A DNA stretch of 64,000 nt from Eubacteriaceae bacterium (lineage in GTDB: Bacteria; Bacillota; Clostridia; Lachnospirales; Lachnospiraceae), in NCBI GenBank assembly GCA_902363805.1, contig CABJBF010000004.1, positions 1 to 64,000 on the forward strand, in the 5' to 3' direction. Below, piece after piece: positions 16,757 to 26,907 of this stretch. The notes under the pieces were generated by a model, which worked only from the letters and a program-made list of their open reading frames with translations, made no database searches and was not told where the DNA came from. Numbering within the stretch: the first letter of the stretch is position 1; the number at the start of each line of letters is the position of its first letter. The position numbers and the translations under genes were made by a program.

Positions 16757-18064
16757 ATGATGGCAGGTAAAAATTTTGATGATAGCAATGTACGCTGCTC
16801 ATTCTGTGGTAAATCTCAGTATCAGGTAAAGAGACTGATTGCAGGCCCGGAAGGAGTATATATATGTGACGAATGTGTAGAGACTTGCGCAGAAATTGTT
16901 GAAGAAGAGGTATACCATGCGCAGGATAGTGCTGTTACAGATGACATCAACTTACTTAAACCAAAAGAAATAAAAGAATTTTTGGATTCATATGTTATAG
17001 GACAGGATGAGGCAAAAAAGGTTCTTTCAGTAGCTGTATACAATCATTATAAGAGAGTATTGGCAGGAAATGATTTGGATGTAGAATTACAGAAATCAAA
17101 CATTCTTATGTTAGGACCAACAGGTTCCGGAAAGACATATTTAGCACAGACTTTAGCAAAAATTCTTAATGTACCGTTTGCAATTGCTGATGCAACTACT
17201 TTGACAGAAGCAGGATATGTTGGAGAAGATGTAGAAAATATATTACTTAAACTTATTCAGGCAGCGGATTATGATATTGAAAAAGCACAATATGGAATTG
17301 TCTATATTGATGAAATAGATAAAATAACAAAGAAATCTGAAAATGTATCAATCACTAGAGATGTTTCAGGTGAAGGTGTGCAACAGGCATTACTTAAGAT
17401 TTTAGAGGGAACAGTAGCAAGTGTACCACCTCAGGGAGGAAGAAAACATCCACATCAGGAATTGCTTCAGATTGATACAACAAATGTTTTGTTCATCTGT
17501 GGAGGAGCATTTGATGGATTAGAAAAAATTATTGAAAACAGAATGGATCAGAAAGCAATTGGTTTTAATTCTGAAATAACAGATAATACTGAAATGAATA
17601 ACGATGCGTTATTTGGCGAAGTAATGCCACAGGATTTGGTTAAATTTGGAATTATTCCTGAGTTTATAGGACGTGTGCCTGTAACAGTTGCATTAAAATC
17701 ATTAGACGAAAATGCATTAGTGGAAATTTTAACAAAACCAAAAAATGCGATTGTAAAACAGTACGAAAAGTTATTTGAACTTGATGGAGTAAAATTAACA
17801 TTTACGGATGAAGCTTTAAAGACAATTGCTAAAAAGTCGTTTGAAAGAAAGACAGGGGCAAGAGGATTGCGAGCAATTATGGAGCAAACAGTATTAGATG
17901 TAATGTATGAAACACCTTCAGATGAAACAATCGAGGAATGCATTATTAATGAAGATGTAGTAAACCAGTTAGCAGATCCTGAGTTAAAGTACAAAAATAA
18001 TTTGGATGCGAAAATAAAAAGAGCAAATAAGAAAGCAAAGAACGAACAGATTCAACCAGCTTAA
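16757..18064 (+). CDS. clpX: ClpX, unfoldase subunit of ClpXP
   Basis: AAA+ ATPase that unfolds substrates and feeds ClpP. The N-terminal zinc domain has Cys14, Cys17, Cys37 and Cys40. Walker A GPTGSGKT lies near 118-125, and Walker B ([10 protein letters not shown]) follows. The IGF loop that docks on ClpP is present (QKAIGFNSE). The start may be 16757 or the next ATG at 16760. 435 residues, complete. Confidence 0.98.
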   Translation: MMAGKNFDDSNVRCSFCGKSQYQVKRLIAGPEGVYICDECVETCAEIVEEEVYHAQDSAVTDDINLLKPKEIKEFLDSYVIGQDEAKKVLSVAVYNHYKRVLAGNDLDVELQKSNILMLGPTGSGKTYLAQTLAKILNVPFAIADATTLTEAGYVGEDVENILLKLIQAADYDIEKAQYGIVYIDEIDKITKKSENVSITRDVSGEGVQQALLKILEGTVASVPPQGGRKHPHQELLQIDTTNVLFICGGAFDGLEKIIENRMDQKAIGFNSEITDNTEMNNDALFGEVMPQDLVKFGIIPEFIGRVPVTVALKSLDENALVEILTKPKNAIVKQYEKLFELDGVKLTFTDEALKTIAKKSFERKTGARGLRAIMEQTVLDVMYETPSDETIEECIINEDVVNQLADPELKYKNNLDAKIKRANKKAKNEQIQPA

Positions 18065-18079
18065 TGTAAGGGAGTAGAA

Positions 18080-20398
18080 ATGCCAGACGAAATGTTAAAT
18101 TTGCCGGTAATACCACTTAGAGGATTAACAATATTGCCGGGAACGACAGTTCATTTTGACGTCAGCAGAAAACAGTCTATTGCAGCAGCGAATGAAGCTG
18201 TGACGACAGGCGAAAAATTATTTGTAGTAACACAAAAAGACCCGGTGGTAGACGCACCGGGTTTTGATGACGTTTATAAAGTAGGAACTGTTGTTGAAGT
18301 AAAACAACTTAATAAGATGCCTGACCGGATAGTACGTGTGATGGTTGAAGCAAAAGAAAGAGGAATAATTCATTCTTACAATGAAGAAAATTCATGTATT
18401 AAAGGCGATATTGAAATAATTAAAGAGCCGAATGAAAAAATTACTCAGGTTAGAGAAATTGCATTATTAAGAGAACTTAAGGATGAATTAGCACTTTATG
18501 ATGGTATTAATCATGAATTGACACCTGTTGGAATAAAAAATATTGATAATCAGGAGTCATTAAGTGGTACAATGCTTCAGATTATTATGAGAATCCGAAT
18601 GGATTTTAAAACAAAGCAGAAATATTTAGAGGCAAATACACTACTTGAAAGATATGAAGTGATTTTGTCATTTTTCAGTATTGAAAATGAAATAAGTCAG
18701 GTAAAAGCTGAAATTATAGAAAAAGTTAAAACAAATATAGATAAAAATCAGCGAGAACATATTTTAAGAGAACAAATGAGAGTCATCAGGGATGAACTTG
18801 GCGAAAATGATGCTACGTCAGATATTGACGAGATGATTGAAAAAACTAAAAAGTTAAATGCTGATGATGAAATAAAAGAAAAAATATTAAAAGAAATAAA
18901 AAGATTACGTATGTCAGCGGGTAATCCGGCAGATAGTAATGTATTAAGAAATTATATTGAAACTATGTTGGATATGCCATGGAATAACTGCACACAAGAG
19001 AATCAAAATGTTGAAGATGCACAGGCAATTTTAAACAGAGATCATTATGGACTTACAGATGTAAAGGAAAGGATGCTCGAATTTCTATCTGTAAGGGTTT
19101 TAACAAAAGATAAAGGCGAAAGTCCAATTGTTTGCTTAGTAGGGCCTCCGGGTACAGGTAAGACATCAATTGCGCGCTCAATTGCAGAGGCATTAAATAA
19201 AAAATATGTCCGTATATGTTTAGGAGGAGTTACAGACGAGTCTGAGATAAGAGGACACAGGAAAACATATGTTGGAGCTATGCCTGGTAGAATTGCAACT
19301 GCTATCAGACAGGCAAATACAGCTAATCCTCTTATTTTACTTGATGAAATTGACAAATTAGGTCAAAGTATTCATGGTGATCCGGCAGCAGCAATGTTAG
19401 AGGTGTTAGATTCAGAACAAAATTCTAAATTCAGAGACAATTATTTGGAAGTGCCTTTGGATTTATCGAAAGTAATGTTTATTGCAACAGCTAATGATTT
19501 GTCAACTGTTCCAAGACCGCTTTTAGACAGAATGGAAATAGTTGAAGTATCAAGTTATACAGATAATGAAAAATTCCATATTGCTAAAGAGCATTTAATT
19601 CAGAAAGAATTAGAGCAAAATGGTTTGAAAAGATCACAACTTACAATATCTGATGAAGCAATAAATAAAATTATAAAATATTATACAAAAGAAGCAGGTG
19701 TCAGAAGTCTTGACAGAACAATTGCAAAAATTTGCAGAAAAGCAGCTAAGATAATAGTTGGAAAAGAAAAGAAAAGTATTAAAGTAACATCGAAAAATAT
19801 TACTAAATATTTAGGAAAAGAAAAATTCCGTCAGGATGAAGCAAATGAAAAGAATGAAATTGGAATTGTTAGAGGACTTGCATGGACTAGTGTAGGTGGA
19901 GACACATTACAGATAGAAGTAAATACAATGCCTGGAAAAGGAATACTGGTTTTAACCGGAAATCTAGGCGATGTTATGAAAGAGTCAGCACAGATTGCGC
20001 TTAGTTATGCAAAAAGTGTTGCCAAAGAATATGGCGTTGACAGTAAATTCTTTAAAGAGAATGATATACATATGCATATTCCGGAAGGTGCAGTTCCAAA
20101 AGATGGACCATCAGCGGGTATAACTATGTCAACAGCAATAGTTTCAGCCATTGCAAATATTCCTGTAGACAGATATTTAGCAATGACAGGTGAGGTTACT
20201 CTTAGAGGAAAGGTTCTTCCTATAGGTGGACTTAAAGAAAAATTGTTGGCAGCAAAAGATGCGGGAATGAAAAAAGTACTTGTGCCGGTGAAAAATAAAA
20301 CTGACGTAGAAGAATTCTCAACTGAAATTACTGATAGACTAAAAATAGTATATGTTTCAGAAATGACTGAAGTATTGAAACAGGCGTTAGTTAAATAA
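18080..20398 (+). CDS. lon: Lon protease, ATP-dependent S16 peptidase
   Basis: Degrades misfolded and regulatory proteins in the cytoplasm. It has the N-terminal LAN domain (LPVIPLRGLTILPGTTVHFDV), a coiled-coil middle, the AAA+ module with Walker A GPPGTGKT near 354-361 and Walker B LILLDEIDK, then the protease domain with catalytic Ser678 (DGPSAGIT) and Lys near 721 (GKVLPIGGLKEK). 772 residues is normal. It follows clpX by 15 bp, so both are probably co-transcribed. Confidence 0.98.
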   Translation: MPDEMLNLPVIPLRGLTILPGTTVHFDVSRKQSIAAANEAVTTGEKLFVVTQKDPVVDAPGFDDVYKVGTVVEVKQLNKMPDRIVRVMVEAKERGIIHSYNEENSCIKGDIEIIKEPNEKITQVREIALLRELKDELALYDGINHELTPVGIKNIDNQESLSGTMLQIIMRIRMDFKTKQKYLEANTLLERYEVILSFFSIENEISQVKAEIIEKVKTNIDKNQREHILREQMRVIRDELGENDATSDIDEMIEKTKKLNADDEIKEKILKEIKRLRMSAGNPADSNVLRNYIETMLDMPWNNCTQENQNVEDAQAILNRDHYGLTDVKERMLEFLSVRVLTKDKGESPIVCLVGPPGTGKTSIARSIAEALNKKYVRICLGGVTDESEIRGHRKTYVGAMPGRIATAIRQANTANPLILLDEIDKLGQSIHGDPAAAMLEVLDSEQNSKFRDNYLEVPLDLSKVMFIATANDLSTVPRPLLDRMEIVEVSSYTDNEKFHIAKEHLIQKELEQNGLKRSQLTISDEAINKIIKYYTKEAGVRSLDRTIAKICRKAAKIIVGKEKKSIKVTSKNITKYLGKEKFRQDEANEKNEIGIVRGLAWTSVGGDTLQIEVNTMPGKGILVLTGNLGDVMKESAQIALSYAKSVAKEYGVDSKFFKENDIHMHIPEGAVPKDGPSAGITMSTAIVSAIANIPVDRYLAMTGEVTLRGKVLPIGGLKEKLLAAKDAGMKKVLVPVKNKTDVEEFSTEITDRLKIVYVSEMTEVLKQALVK

Positions 20399-20429
20399 TA
20401 ACGACATATAAATAGAAAGGTAAATCAAC

Positions 20430-21017
20430 ATGATAATAAAGAGTGTAGAATTAGAAAAAGTTTGTGGAGTTACAAGCGTAATTCCGGACAATGATAAACC
20501 TGAAATAGCTTTTGCCGGTAAATCAAATGTAGGTAAATCATCATTGATAAATGCGTTAATGAATAGAAAATCATTGGCTAGAACATCTTCACAGCCTGGA
20601 AAAACACAAACAATTAATTTCTATAATATTAATGATGAATTATATTATGTTGATTTGCCCGGATATGGATATGCAAGTGTATCAAAAGAAGTTAAGGCAA
20701 AATGGGGAAAGTTAATTGAAAGATATTTGAGAAACTCTAAGCAGTTACAATGTGTGTTCTTATTGGTAGATATTAGACATGCACCGTCAACTAATGATGT
20801 AGAAATGTATGAATGGATCTTGGCAAATGGGTTCTATCCGATTATTATTGCAACAAAGCTGGACAAAATAAAAAGAAGCCAGGTTCAGAAAAATGTAAAG
20901 ATAATTAAGGAAAAACTTAACGTGGAACCGGGAACAATTATTATTCCTTTTTCAGCTCAGACAAAACAGGGAAGAGATGAAATATGGGATATCATAGATC
21001 AGATTACAAAGGAGTAG
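20430..21017 (+). CDS. ysxC: YsxC/EngB ribosome-biogenesis GTPase
   Basis: Small GTPase needed for 50S ribosome assembly. G1 GKSNVGKSS (about 30-38), G3 DLPGYGYA and G4 TKLDK are intact. 195 residues. The position directly after lon is the usual Firmicute order. Ribosome site AGAAAGG. Confidence 0.96.
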   Translation: MIIKSVELEKVCGVTSVIPDNDKPEIAFAGKSNVGKSSLINALMNRKSLARTSSQPGKTQTINFYNINDELYYVDLPGYGYASVSKEVKAKWGKLIERYLRNSKQLQCVFLLVDIRHAPSTNDVEMYEWILANGFYPIIIATKLDKIKRSQVQKNVKIIKEKLNVEPGTIIIPFSAQTKQGRDEIWDIIDQITKE

Positions 21018-21024
21018 ATAAGAA

Positions 21025-21543
21025 ATGGCAATGGATTCGGCTACATTGTATAAATTAATGATTTTATACATGCTTAATAAGGTTGATTTTCCGTTAACAA
21101 ATTCACAGATTTCAGAATTTTTCTTAGAAAATGAGTATACGAATTACTTTTCATTACAGGAATCGATAAATGAGTTATGCGAAAATAATTTCGTGTTTTC
21201 GGATACAGTAAGAAATACATCATATTATCATTTAACATCAGAAGGAAGAGAAAGTTTAAAATTTTTTGAAAATAAAATTCCTAATGCAATAATTGATGAT
21301 ATGGATACTTTTTTGATAACAAATAAGTATGAACTTAGAAATGAAGTCGGAACAGTTTCTGACTATTATAGAGTAAATGATGGAGATTATATTGTGCATT
21401 GTCAGGTAAATGAAGATGCAAGTACATTAATTGAAATAAATCTGACTGTACCAAATAAAGAAAGCGCTGCAAAAATGTGTGCTAAATGGAAAGATGCAAG
21501 TCAGGAAATATATGAAATGGTTATAACAAAACTGACGAAATAG
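21025..21543 (+). CDS. DUF4364 family winged-helix-like protein
   Basis: 172 residues. The first 80 residues read as a winged helix-turn-helix (LTNSQISEFF...FSLQESINELCENNFV), and the rest is an alpha/beta domain. DUF4364 proteins regularly follow ysxC in Clostridia and are presumed DNA-binding, but their targets are unknown. The start lies 7 bp after the ysxC stop, with the ribosome site AAGGAG overlapping the end of ysxC. It is the last gene of the operon, with a strong terminator. Confidence 0.85.
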   Translation: MAMDSATLYKLMILYMLNKVDFPLTNSQISEFFLENEYTNYFSLQESINELCENNFVFSDTVRNTSYYHLTSEGRESLKFFENKIPNAIIDDMDTFLITNKYELRNEVGTVSDYYRVNDGDYIVHCQVNEDASTLIEINLTVPNKESAAKMCAKWKDASQEIYEMVITKLTK

Positions 21544-21568
21544 CCTTTGGCTATTTTGTCAGTTTTGT
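21527..21568 (+). terminator. Terminator of the proteostasis operon
   Basis: An 18-bp stem, AAAACTGACGAAATAGCC with its complement around TTT, then T-rich sequence. The stop codon of the DUF4364 gene is inside the left arm. Confidence 0.92.
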
Positions 21569-21831
21569 TGTAAAGAAAAAATAATGTATATCATGTTCAT
21601 ATGAATTATACGCTAAAAAGACTATGAATTAAAATGAGTAGTGAATAAAAATAGGTATTAAATTTATATAGACTATAAATAAAAATGTATAATAATTTGA
21701 AACGATGTTAATTGATGCACTTAAGACAAAAAGAGAGAAAGGAATAGTAATTATTTAAATAGAAAGACAACTACAAATAAAAACAAAGAGTTGGTTGTAA
21801 AGAAAATTAATAATTAGATGGTAATAGAGAG

Positions 21832-23058
21832 ATGGATAAAAAAGGAATATTAGAATTAAAAAGAAGAATGACAAAAGATGGCTGTACATTTACAAAAATG
21901 ACAGGATGTTATGTGGATGGAGAAAAAAATAAGATTGTAAATATAGATGAAAATTTCTTGGGATTAGAGGAAGAAGAATTTTATAAATACCTTGAAATTG
22001 CCAAGAAAACATTGTCAGGTACAATAGGCAATAATTTAATGGAATATGAATTTCCATTAGCTGAAGAGGAACCGGGAGGACATCAGCAAAGTCTTATGGC
22101 AATTAAGTCAAGTCAGTTAAAGAATGAAGAAATGCTTGAGTCATTTTATGATATGGTAATAGAAAATTATGAACATACAGGAAATTATCTAATTTTATTA
22201 TTCCATGATGTTTATGATGTAATGACAAAAACAACAGACAATAATAAGTTAGATGAGTCAGAAGAGATATTTGAATATATCATATGCTCAATATGTCCTG
22301 TGGCTTTAAGTAAACCGGGACTTGGATACAGAAAAGACGAGAATAGAATTGGAACAGTAGACAGGGACTGGATTGTCGGACTTCCGGAAAGCGGATTTTT
22401 ATTTCCGGCATTTACAGATAGAAGTACGGATATACATAATGTTATGTTCTATTCAAAGGATGCAAAAGAACCACATAAAGAATTGGTAAATAATATTTTA
22501 GGATGTGAAAGCAAACATACAAATGCAGAAAAACAGGTTATTTTTAATAATTTGTTATTAGAGCATGTACCTGAAGATGACCATAAAGAGGTGTTAATTA
22601 AAGTTAATGAAAATTTGGCAGATGTAATAGAAGAAAAACCGGAAGAAAAATTAACAGAAGAAGTTGTTGCGCAGGTTATTACTGAAAGTGGCGTAATGGG
22701 AAGTGTTGCGCAGAGTATCGCGGAAGAATTTGTGCATACATTAGGTGAAGAATTACCTGAAGCAGAAAATATTGTTGACCAAAAAATTGTGAAACAAAGT
22801 GCTGAGAAGAAGGAAAAGATTGAACTTACAGCAAAAGTGGAAGAACTTACAGCAAAGTTAGAAGAAGCAAATGAAACTATTGCAAATAGCACAATTAACA
22901 ATGACGAAGAAGAAACACAGGAGACAGATGATAATGAAATTTTTGTAAGAGTTTCAGGTGATAAGAAAGATGAAATAAGAACCCAATTAATTGAAGGACA
23001 AAAGTGCATTGTGATTCCTGTATCGGAAGAAGATAACATAAATATTGTGAAGCGTTAA
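21832..23058 (+). CDS. DUF4317 family protein
   Basis: 408 residues, cytoplasmic, without signal or membrane segments. The N-terminal two-thirds match the DUF4317 pattern common in Lachnospiraceae (KRRMTKDGCTFTKMTGCYVD, then GLPESGFLFPAFTDRSTDIHN). The C-terminal part is Glu/Lys-rich with a coiled coil (about 320-360). Function is unknown. The preceding 288 bp contain no gene; an AT-rich promoter region without a clear consensus is all that is seen there. The ribosome site is weak (AATAGAGAG). Confidence 0.85.
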   Translation: MDKKGILELKRRMTKDGCTFTKMTGCYVDGEKNKIVNIDENFLGLEEEEFYKYLEIAKKTLSGTIGNNLMEYEFPLAEEEPGGHQQSLMAIKSSQLKNEEMLESFYDMVIENYEHTGNYLILLFHDVYDVMTKTTDNNKLDESEEIFEYIICSICPVALSKPGLGYRKDENRIGTVDRDWIVGLPESGFLFPAFTDRSTDIHNVMFYSKDAKEPHKELVNNILGCESKHTNAEKQVIFNNLLLEHVPEDDHKEVLIKVNENLADVIEEKPEEKLTEEVVAQVITESGVMGSVAQSIAEEFVHTLGEELPEAENIVDQKIVKQSAEKKEKIELTAKVEELTAKLEEANETIANSTINNDEEETQETDDNEIFVRVSGDKKDEIRTQLIEGQKCIVIPVSEEDNINIVKR

Positions 23059-23169
23059 AATTTTTAAAGAGCACAATATCATTCAGAGTTTATAATCTTA
23101 CTTCATTAAAATGATTATAAAAGAGGAGTTGCAATTACATAAAAGATCTACTGATAAAAAGGAGGAGAA

Positions 23170-24906
23170 GTGAAAAAATTATCTGCATATATATGGAAAA
23201 ATAAATTTAGATATATTTTGGCAATAGGCTCGATGATTCTTGCAGTAAGTCTTGATTTAATGTCACCGCAGCTTACAAAACATATTATTGATGATGTTAT
23301 TGTAGGTGGACAGATAGGCAAATTAAAATATTTACTTGCAGGAATTTTGGCAATAGGCGTAGGAAGAGCGGTATTTCAATATATAAAAGAATATACATTT
23401 GACTGCTTAGGTTCTGATATAGCAAGTTCTATGCGAAAAGATTTATTTATACATACACAGAAATTGAGCCAGGATTTCTTTGATAGAACGGATACCGGTG
23501 AATTGATGTCAAGAATTAAGGATGACGTTGATAAAATCTGGGATGGATTAAGCTATGTAAGTATGCTGTTGATTGAAGTGGTAATACATACATCAATAGT
23601 ATTATTTTGCATGTATACAACAAACGTTAAACTTGCGATTATACCTACAGTAGCCATGATTTTTTGTGGATGTATTGCTTTAATTATGGAAAGAAAACTA
23701 GGAGCAGTGTATGAGGAAATAAGCGAAGAAAATGCCGAGTTAAATACTGTTGCGGAAGAAAATCTTGCAGGAGTCAGAACAGTTAAGGCATTTGCCAGAG
23801 AAAAATATGAAATAGAAAAATTTCTGAATCATAACAACAGATATTATGAATTGAATATGAAGCAGTCAAAAGTATTTGTAAAATATTATCCTTATTTTTC
23901 TGTAGTAACAAAAATTTTACCGCTATTAACATTACTCGCAGGCGGGAAAATTGTTATTGATGGAAGAATGTCTTTGGGACAATTGGCTGCAATGGTAGAA
24001 TATTCAAATAATATAGTGTGGCCGATGGAAATGCTTGGATGGCTTACAAATAGTTTCTCATCAGCAATTGCATCTAATAGAAAATTAAAGAAAATTTATA
24101 ATGAAGTACCAACAATCAAAGAAAAAGAAAATCCTATAATTCTTGATGAGGTTAAGGGTAAGATTACTTTTGACCATGTGGCATATGGAAAAGAAGGAAA
24201 ACATATATTAAGAGATGTTTCTTTTGAAGTACAACCTGGAGAAACACTTGGAATTATGGGAGAAACCGGGTCGGGAAAATCTACAATAATTAATCTTATG
24301 TCAAGATTTTATGATGCTGATAAAGGAAAAATATGTCTTGATGATGTTGACATAAGGGATATGAAACTAAGTCAGGTAAGAGAAAGTATTTCTCAGGTTA
24401 TGCAGGATGTATTTTTATTTTCCGACACAATAGCTGAAAATATCAAACTTGGTAAAAAGGACTACATAAGTGAGGAAGAAGTAGAGATAGCTTCAAATAA
24501 TGCACAGGTAAGTGAATTTGCTACTAAAATGAAAAATAAATACAATACTGTAATAGGTGAAAGAGGTGTTGGACTGTCGGGAGGACAGAAGCAGAGAATC
24601 AGCATAGCGAGAGCATTTGCAAAGAAAAATCCAATACTGATATTAGATGATTCTACATCAGCACTGGATATGGAAACAGAGCAACAGATTCAGGAAGCAT
24701 TAAGGAAATTAGATGGTGTTACAAAGGTTATAATAGCCCATAGAATTAGTGCTGTAAAAAATGCTGATGAAATTATAATTCTCAAAGATGGAATTATCGC
24801 TGAGAGAGGAAAGCATCAGCAGTTGTTAGAAAAACATGGCCTTTATTATGAAACATATCAATCTCAATATGGTGATGTAGAAGGGGGTGAAGTGAATGGC
24901 TTATAA
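23170..24906 (+). CDS. ABC exporter half-transporter 1 (degenerate catalytic residue)
   Basis: 578 residues: a six-helix type I exporter domain (about 1-310), then a nucleotide-binding domain. Walker A GETGSGKST lies near 363, the signature LSGGQKQR is intact near 469, but Walker B reads ILILDDSTS, with Asp where the catalytic Glu belongs. Paired with the next gene, this predicts one inactive and one active ATP site, as in TM287/288-type heterodimers. GTG start with a strong GGAGGAG site. The substrate is unknown; drugs, lipids or peptides are all possible. Confidence 0.9.
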   Translation: MKKLSAYIWKNKFRYILAIGSMILAVSLDLMSPQLTKHIIDDVIVGGQIGKLKYLLAGILAIGVGRAVFQYIKEYTFDCLGSDIASSMRKDLFIHTQKLSQDFFDRTDTGELMSRIKDDVDKIWDGLSYVSMLLIEVVIHTSIVLFCMYTTNVKLAIIPTVAMIFCGCIALIMERKLGAVYEEISEENAELNTVAEENLAGVRTVKAFAREKYEIEKFLNHNNRYYELNMKQSKVFVKYYPYFSVVTKILPLLTLLAGGKIVIDGRMSLGQLAAMVEYSNNIVWPMEMLGWLTNSFSSAIASNRKLKKIYNEVPTIKEKENPIILDEVKGKITFDHVAYGKEGKHILRDVSFEVQPGETLGIMGETGSGKSTIINLMSRFYDADKGKICLDDVDIRDMKLSQVRESISQVMQDVFLFSDTIAENIKLGKKDYISEEEVEIASNNAQVSEFATKMKNKYNTVIGERGVGLSGGQKQRISIARAFAKKNPILILDDSTSALDMETEQQIQEALRKLDGVTKVIIAHRISAVKNADEIIILKDGIIAERGKHQQLLEKHGLYYETYQSQYGDVEGGEVNGL

Positions 24907-26665
24907 TTCATATAAAGAAGATGAAAAAAGCGTAGAAAAGAGTAAACTTCAAACTCTTAAAAGATTGCTTTTGTATTTGTTAAAATACAAGTGGACAATA
25001 GTGTTAGTTTTGATACTTATGGGATATTGTGTAGTTGTAAGTTTAATAAACCCTCTAATAATTGAGTCAGCAATAGATAATCATATTGGAAATAAAGACT
25101 ATATAGGCTTATACAAATTATTAATTATAGCGTTAATTATCAATTTAATTGCAACATTTGCCATTAAACTTAGAATGTATATAATGGCTAAAATGTGTAA
25201 TCAGATATTACTTACAATTAGGCAGGAATTATATACTCATATACAAAAACTTGGATTTAAGTTCTTTGATAGTAGACCTACAGGAAAAATATTATCTAGG
25301 ATTATCGGAGATATAAATTCCTTAAAAGATGTGCTGTCAAATTGTGTAACAACATTAATACCTGATTTTATTACAGTATGTGCAGTTGTTATTATTATGT
25401 TTTCTAAGAATCCAAAACTTGCAGTAGCAGCACTTATAAGTACACCTTTTATGGCAATTGCAATAACAATGATACAGGTTAAGGCTCATCCAAGATGGCA
25501 GACTTTTAGAAAAAAATCTTCTAATTTAAATGCGTTTTTGCATGAAGATATGTCGGGAATGAAAATAATTCATAGTTTTACTGCTGAAAAAGAAACAGAA
25601 GAAACATTTGATGAGTTACTAAATGAACATAAATCATCATTCAGATCAGCTGTAAGATTAAGTGACTGTTTTGGTTCTGTTATTGATTTCTCATGGGGAT
25701 TTGGATGTGTTGCATTATATTTTATAGGAATTGTTGTATTGAAAGATGAAAATATTTCTGTAGGTACATTTTTGGCATTTGGAACATATATTAATATGTT
25801 TTGGCAGCCTATTAATAATTTAAGCAATTTCTATAATCAGATAACAACAAATATTGCAGGAGCAGAAAGAATATTTGAAATTTTAGATACAAAGCCTGAA
25901 ATAGAGGATGAGAAAGGTGTTGTCGATTTACCTGATATAAAGGGTGAAGTTACATTTGACCATGTTACATTTGGATATGATGAAGAAAAAGTATTAGATG
26001 ATGTAAGCTTTGTTATTAAACCGGGAGAAACGATAGCGATAGTTGGACCTACAGGAGCAGGAAAATCAACTATAATAAATCTTATCAGTAGATTTTATGA
26101 TGCAAATGAAGGAAGAGTGTTGTTAGATGGTTATGATGTAAAAGATGTTTCGATAGAAAGCCTTAGAAAACAGGTTGGAACAATGACGCAGGAAAATTTT
26201 ATTTTTTCAGGAACTGTCAAAGATAACATAAGATATGGAAAATTAGATGCAACAGATGAAGAAATAATCGAAGCTGCTAAAGCTGTTAATGCTCATGAAT
26301 TTATAATGAAGCTTGATAAAGGCTATGATACCGAGTTATTAGAACGTGGTGGAGGATTATCTATAGGTCAGAAACAGATTTTGGCATTGGCAAGAACAAT
26401 GGTTTCAAAACCTAAAATACTTATACTTGATGAAGCAACTTCAAGTATAGACACAAAAACAGAATTAATAGTTCAAAAAGGGATTGATAAATTGTTGAGT
26501 GGAAGAACTTCTTTTGTAATTGCACACAGATTATCTACAATAAAGAGAGCAGATAGAATATTTGTTGTTGATAATGGAAAGATAATAGAAGAGGGAAGTC
26601 ATAGACAATTATTGGAAAAGAAAGGTGCATATTATAATTTGTATATGGCACAGTTCAACGTATAA
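24896..26665 (+). CDS. ABC exporter half-transporter 2 (catalytically intact Walker B)
   Basis: 589 residues, exporter fold plus nucleotide-binding domain. Walker A GPTGAGKST lies near 384, Walker B ILILDEATS keeps the catalytic Glu, and the H-loop reads IAHRLS. Its signature is altered to LSIGQKQI. Since each site combines Walker motifs of one subunit with the signature of the other, the altered signature faces the Asp-bearing site of the partner, so both changes fall in the same degenerate site. The start overlaps the previous gene by 11 bp, indicating translational coupling and a heterodimer. Confidence 0.92.
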   Translation: MAYNSYKEDEKSVEKSKLQTLKRLLLYLLKYKWTIVLVLILMGYCVVVSLINPLIIESAIDNHIGNKDYIGLYKLLIIALIINLIATFAIKLRMYIMAKMCNQILLTIRQELYTHIQKLGFKFFDSRPTGKILSRIIGDINSLKDVLSNCVTTLIPDFITVCAVVIIMFSKNPKLAVAALISTPFMAIAITMIQVKAHPRWQTFRKKSSNLNAFLHEDMSGMKIIHSFTAEKETEETFDELLNEHKSSFRSAVRLSDCFGSVIDFSWGFGCVALYFIGIVVLKDENISVGTFLAFGTYINMFWQPINNLSNFYNQITTNIAGAERIFEILDTKPEIEDEKGVVDLPDIKGEVTFDHVTFGYDEEKVLDDVSFVIKPGETIAIVGPTGAGKSTIINLISRFYDANEGRVLLDGYDVKDVSIESLRKQVGTMTQENFIFSGTVKDNIRYGKLDATDEEIIEAAKAVNAHEFIMKLDKGYDTELLERGGGLSIGQKQILALARTMVSKPKILILDEATSSIDTKTELIVQKGIDKLLSGRTSFVIAHRLSTIKRADRIFVVDNGKIIEEGSHRQLLEKKGAYYNLYMAQFNV

Positions 26666-26805
26666 CACGAATTGCTACGTTCTTCGAACTCTCGCAATTC
26701 TACAAAATATATGAGAAAACAGTTCTATCGGACTATGAATATTCTTATATAAATATATAACACGAATTGCTACGTTCTTCGAACTCTCGCAATTCTACAA
26801 AATAT
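26661..26805. repeat. Two-copy intergenic hairpin repeat (50-bp identical core, 95-bp period)
   Basis: Positions 26661-26710 and 26756-26805 are identical. Each copy holds a nested hairpin: GAATTGC/GCAATTC outside, GTTC/GAAC inside (26669-26700 and 26764-26795). The flanks continue with partial similarity (GAAAAC..CTATCGG.CTAT). The first copy includes the stop codon of the ABC gene. It resembles a small non-coding repeat family rather than a gene. Confidence 0.9.
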
Positions 26806-26852
26806 TCGAAAACCACCCTATCGGGCTATTTTCTCATATTTTGGCGATTCAT

Positions 26853-26897
26853 AAAAAAGACTGCGTTTTCATGCAAGCATGAACGCAGTCTTTTTTT
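26853..26897. terminator. Bidirectional terminator between the ABC genes and malic enzyme
   Basis: AAAAAAGACTGCGTT pairs with AACGCAGTCTTTTTT, with an inner ATGC/GCAT pair. It has T tracts in both directions, as expected between converging genes. Confidence 0.92.
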
Positions 26898-26907
26898 GAA
26901 TCTGGTG

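Noticed and set aside
22449-23039. 196-codon minus-strand frame opposite the DUF4317 gene
   Set aside because: Its Ser-rich composition is the antisense reflection of a Glu/Lys-rich coding strand; no ribosome site or family match.
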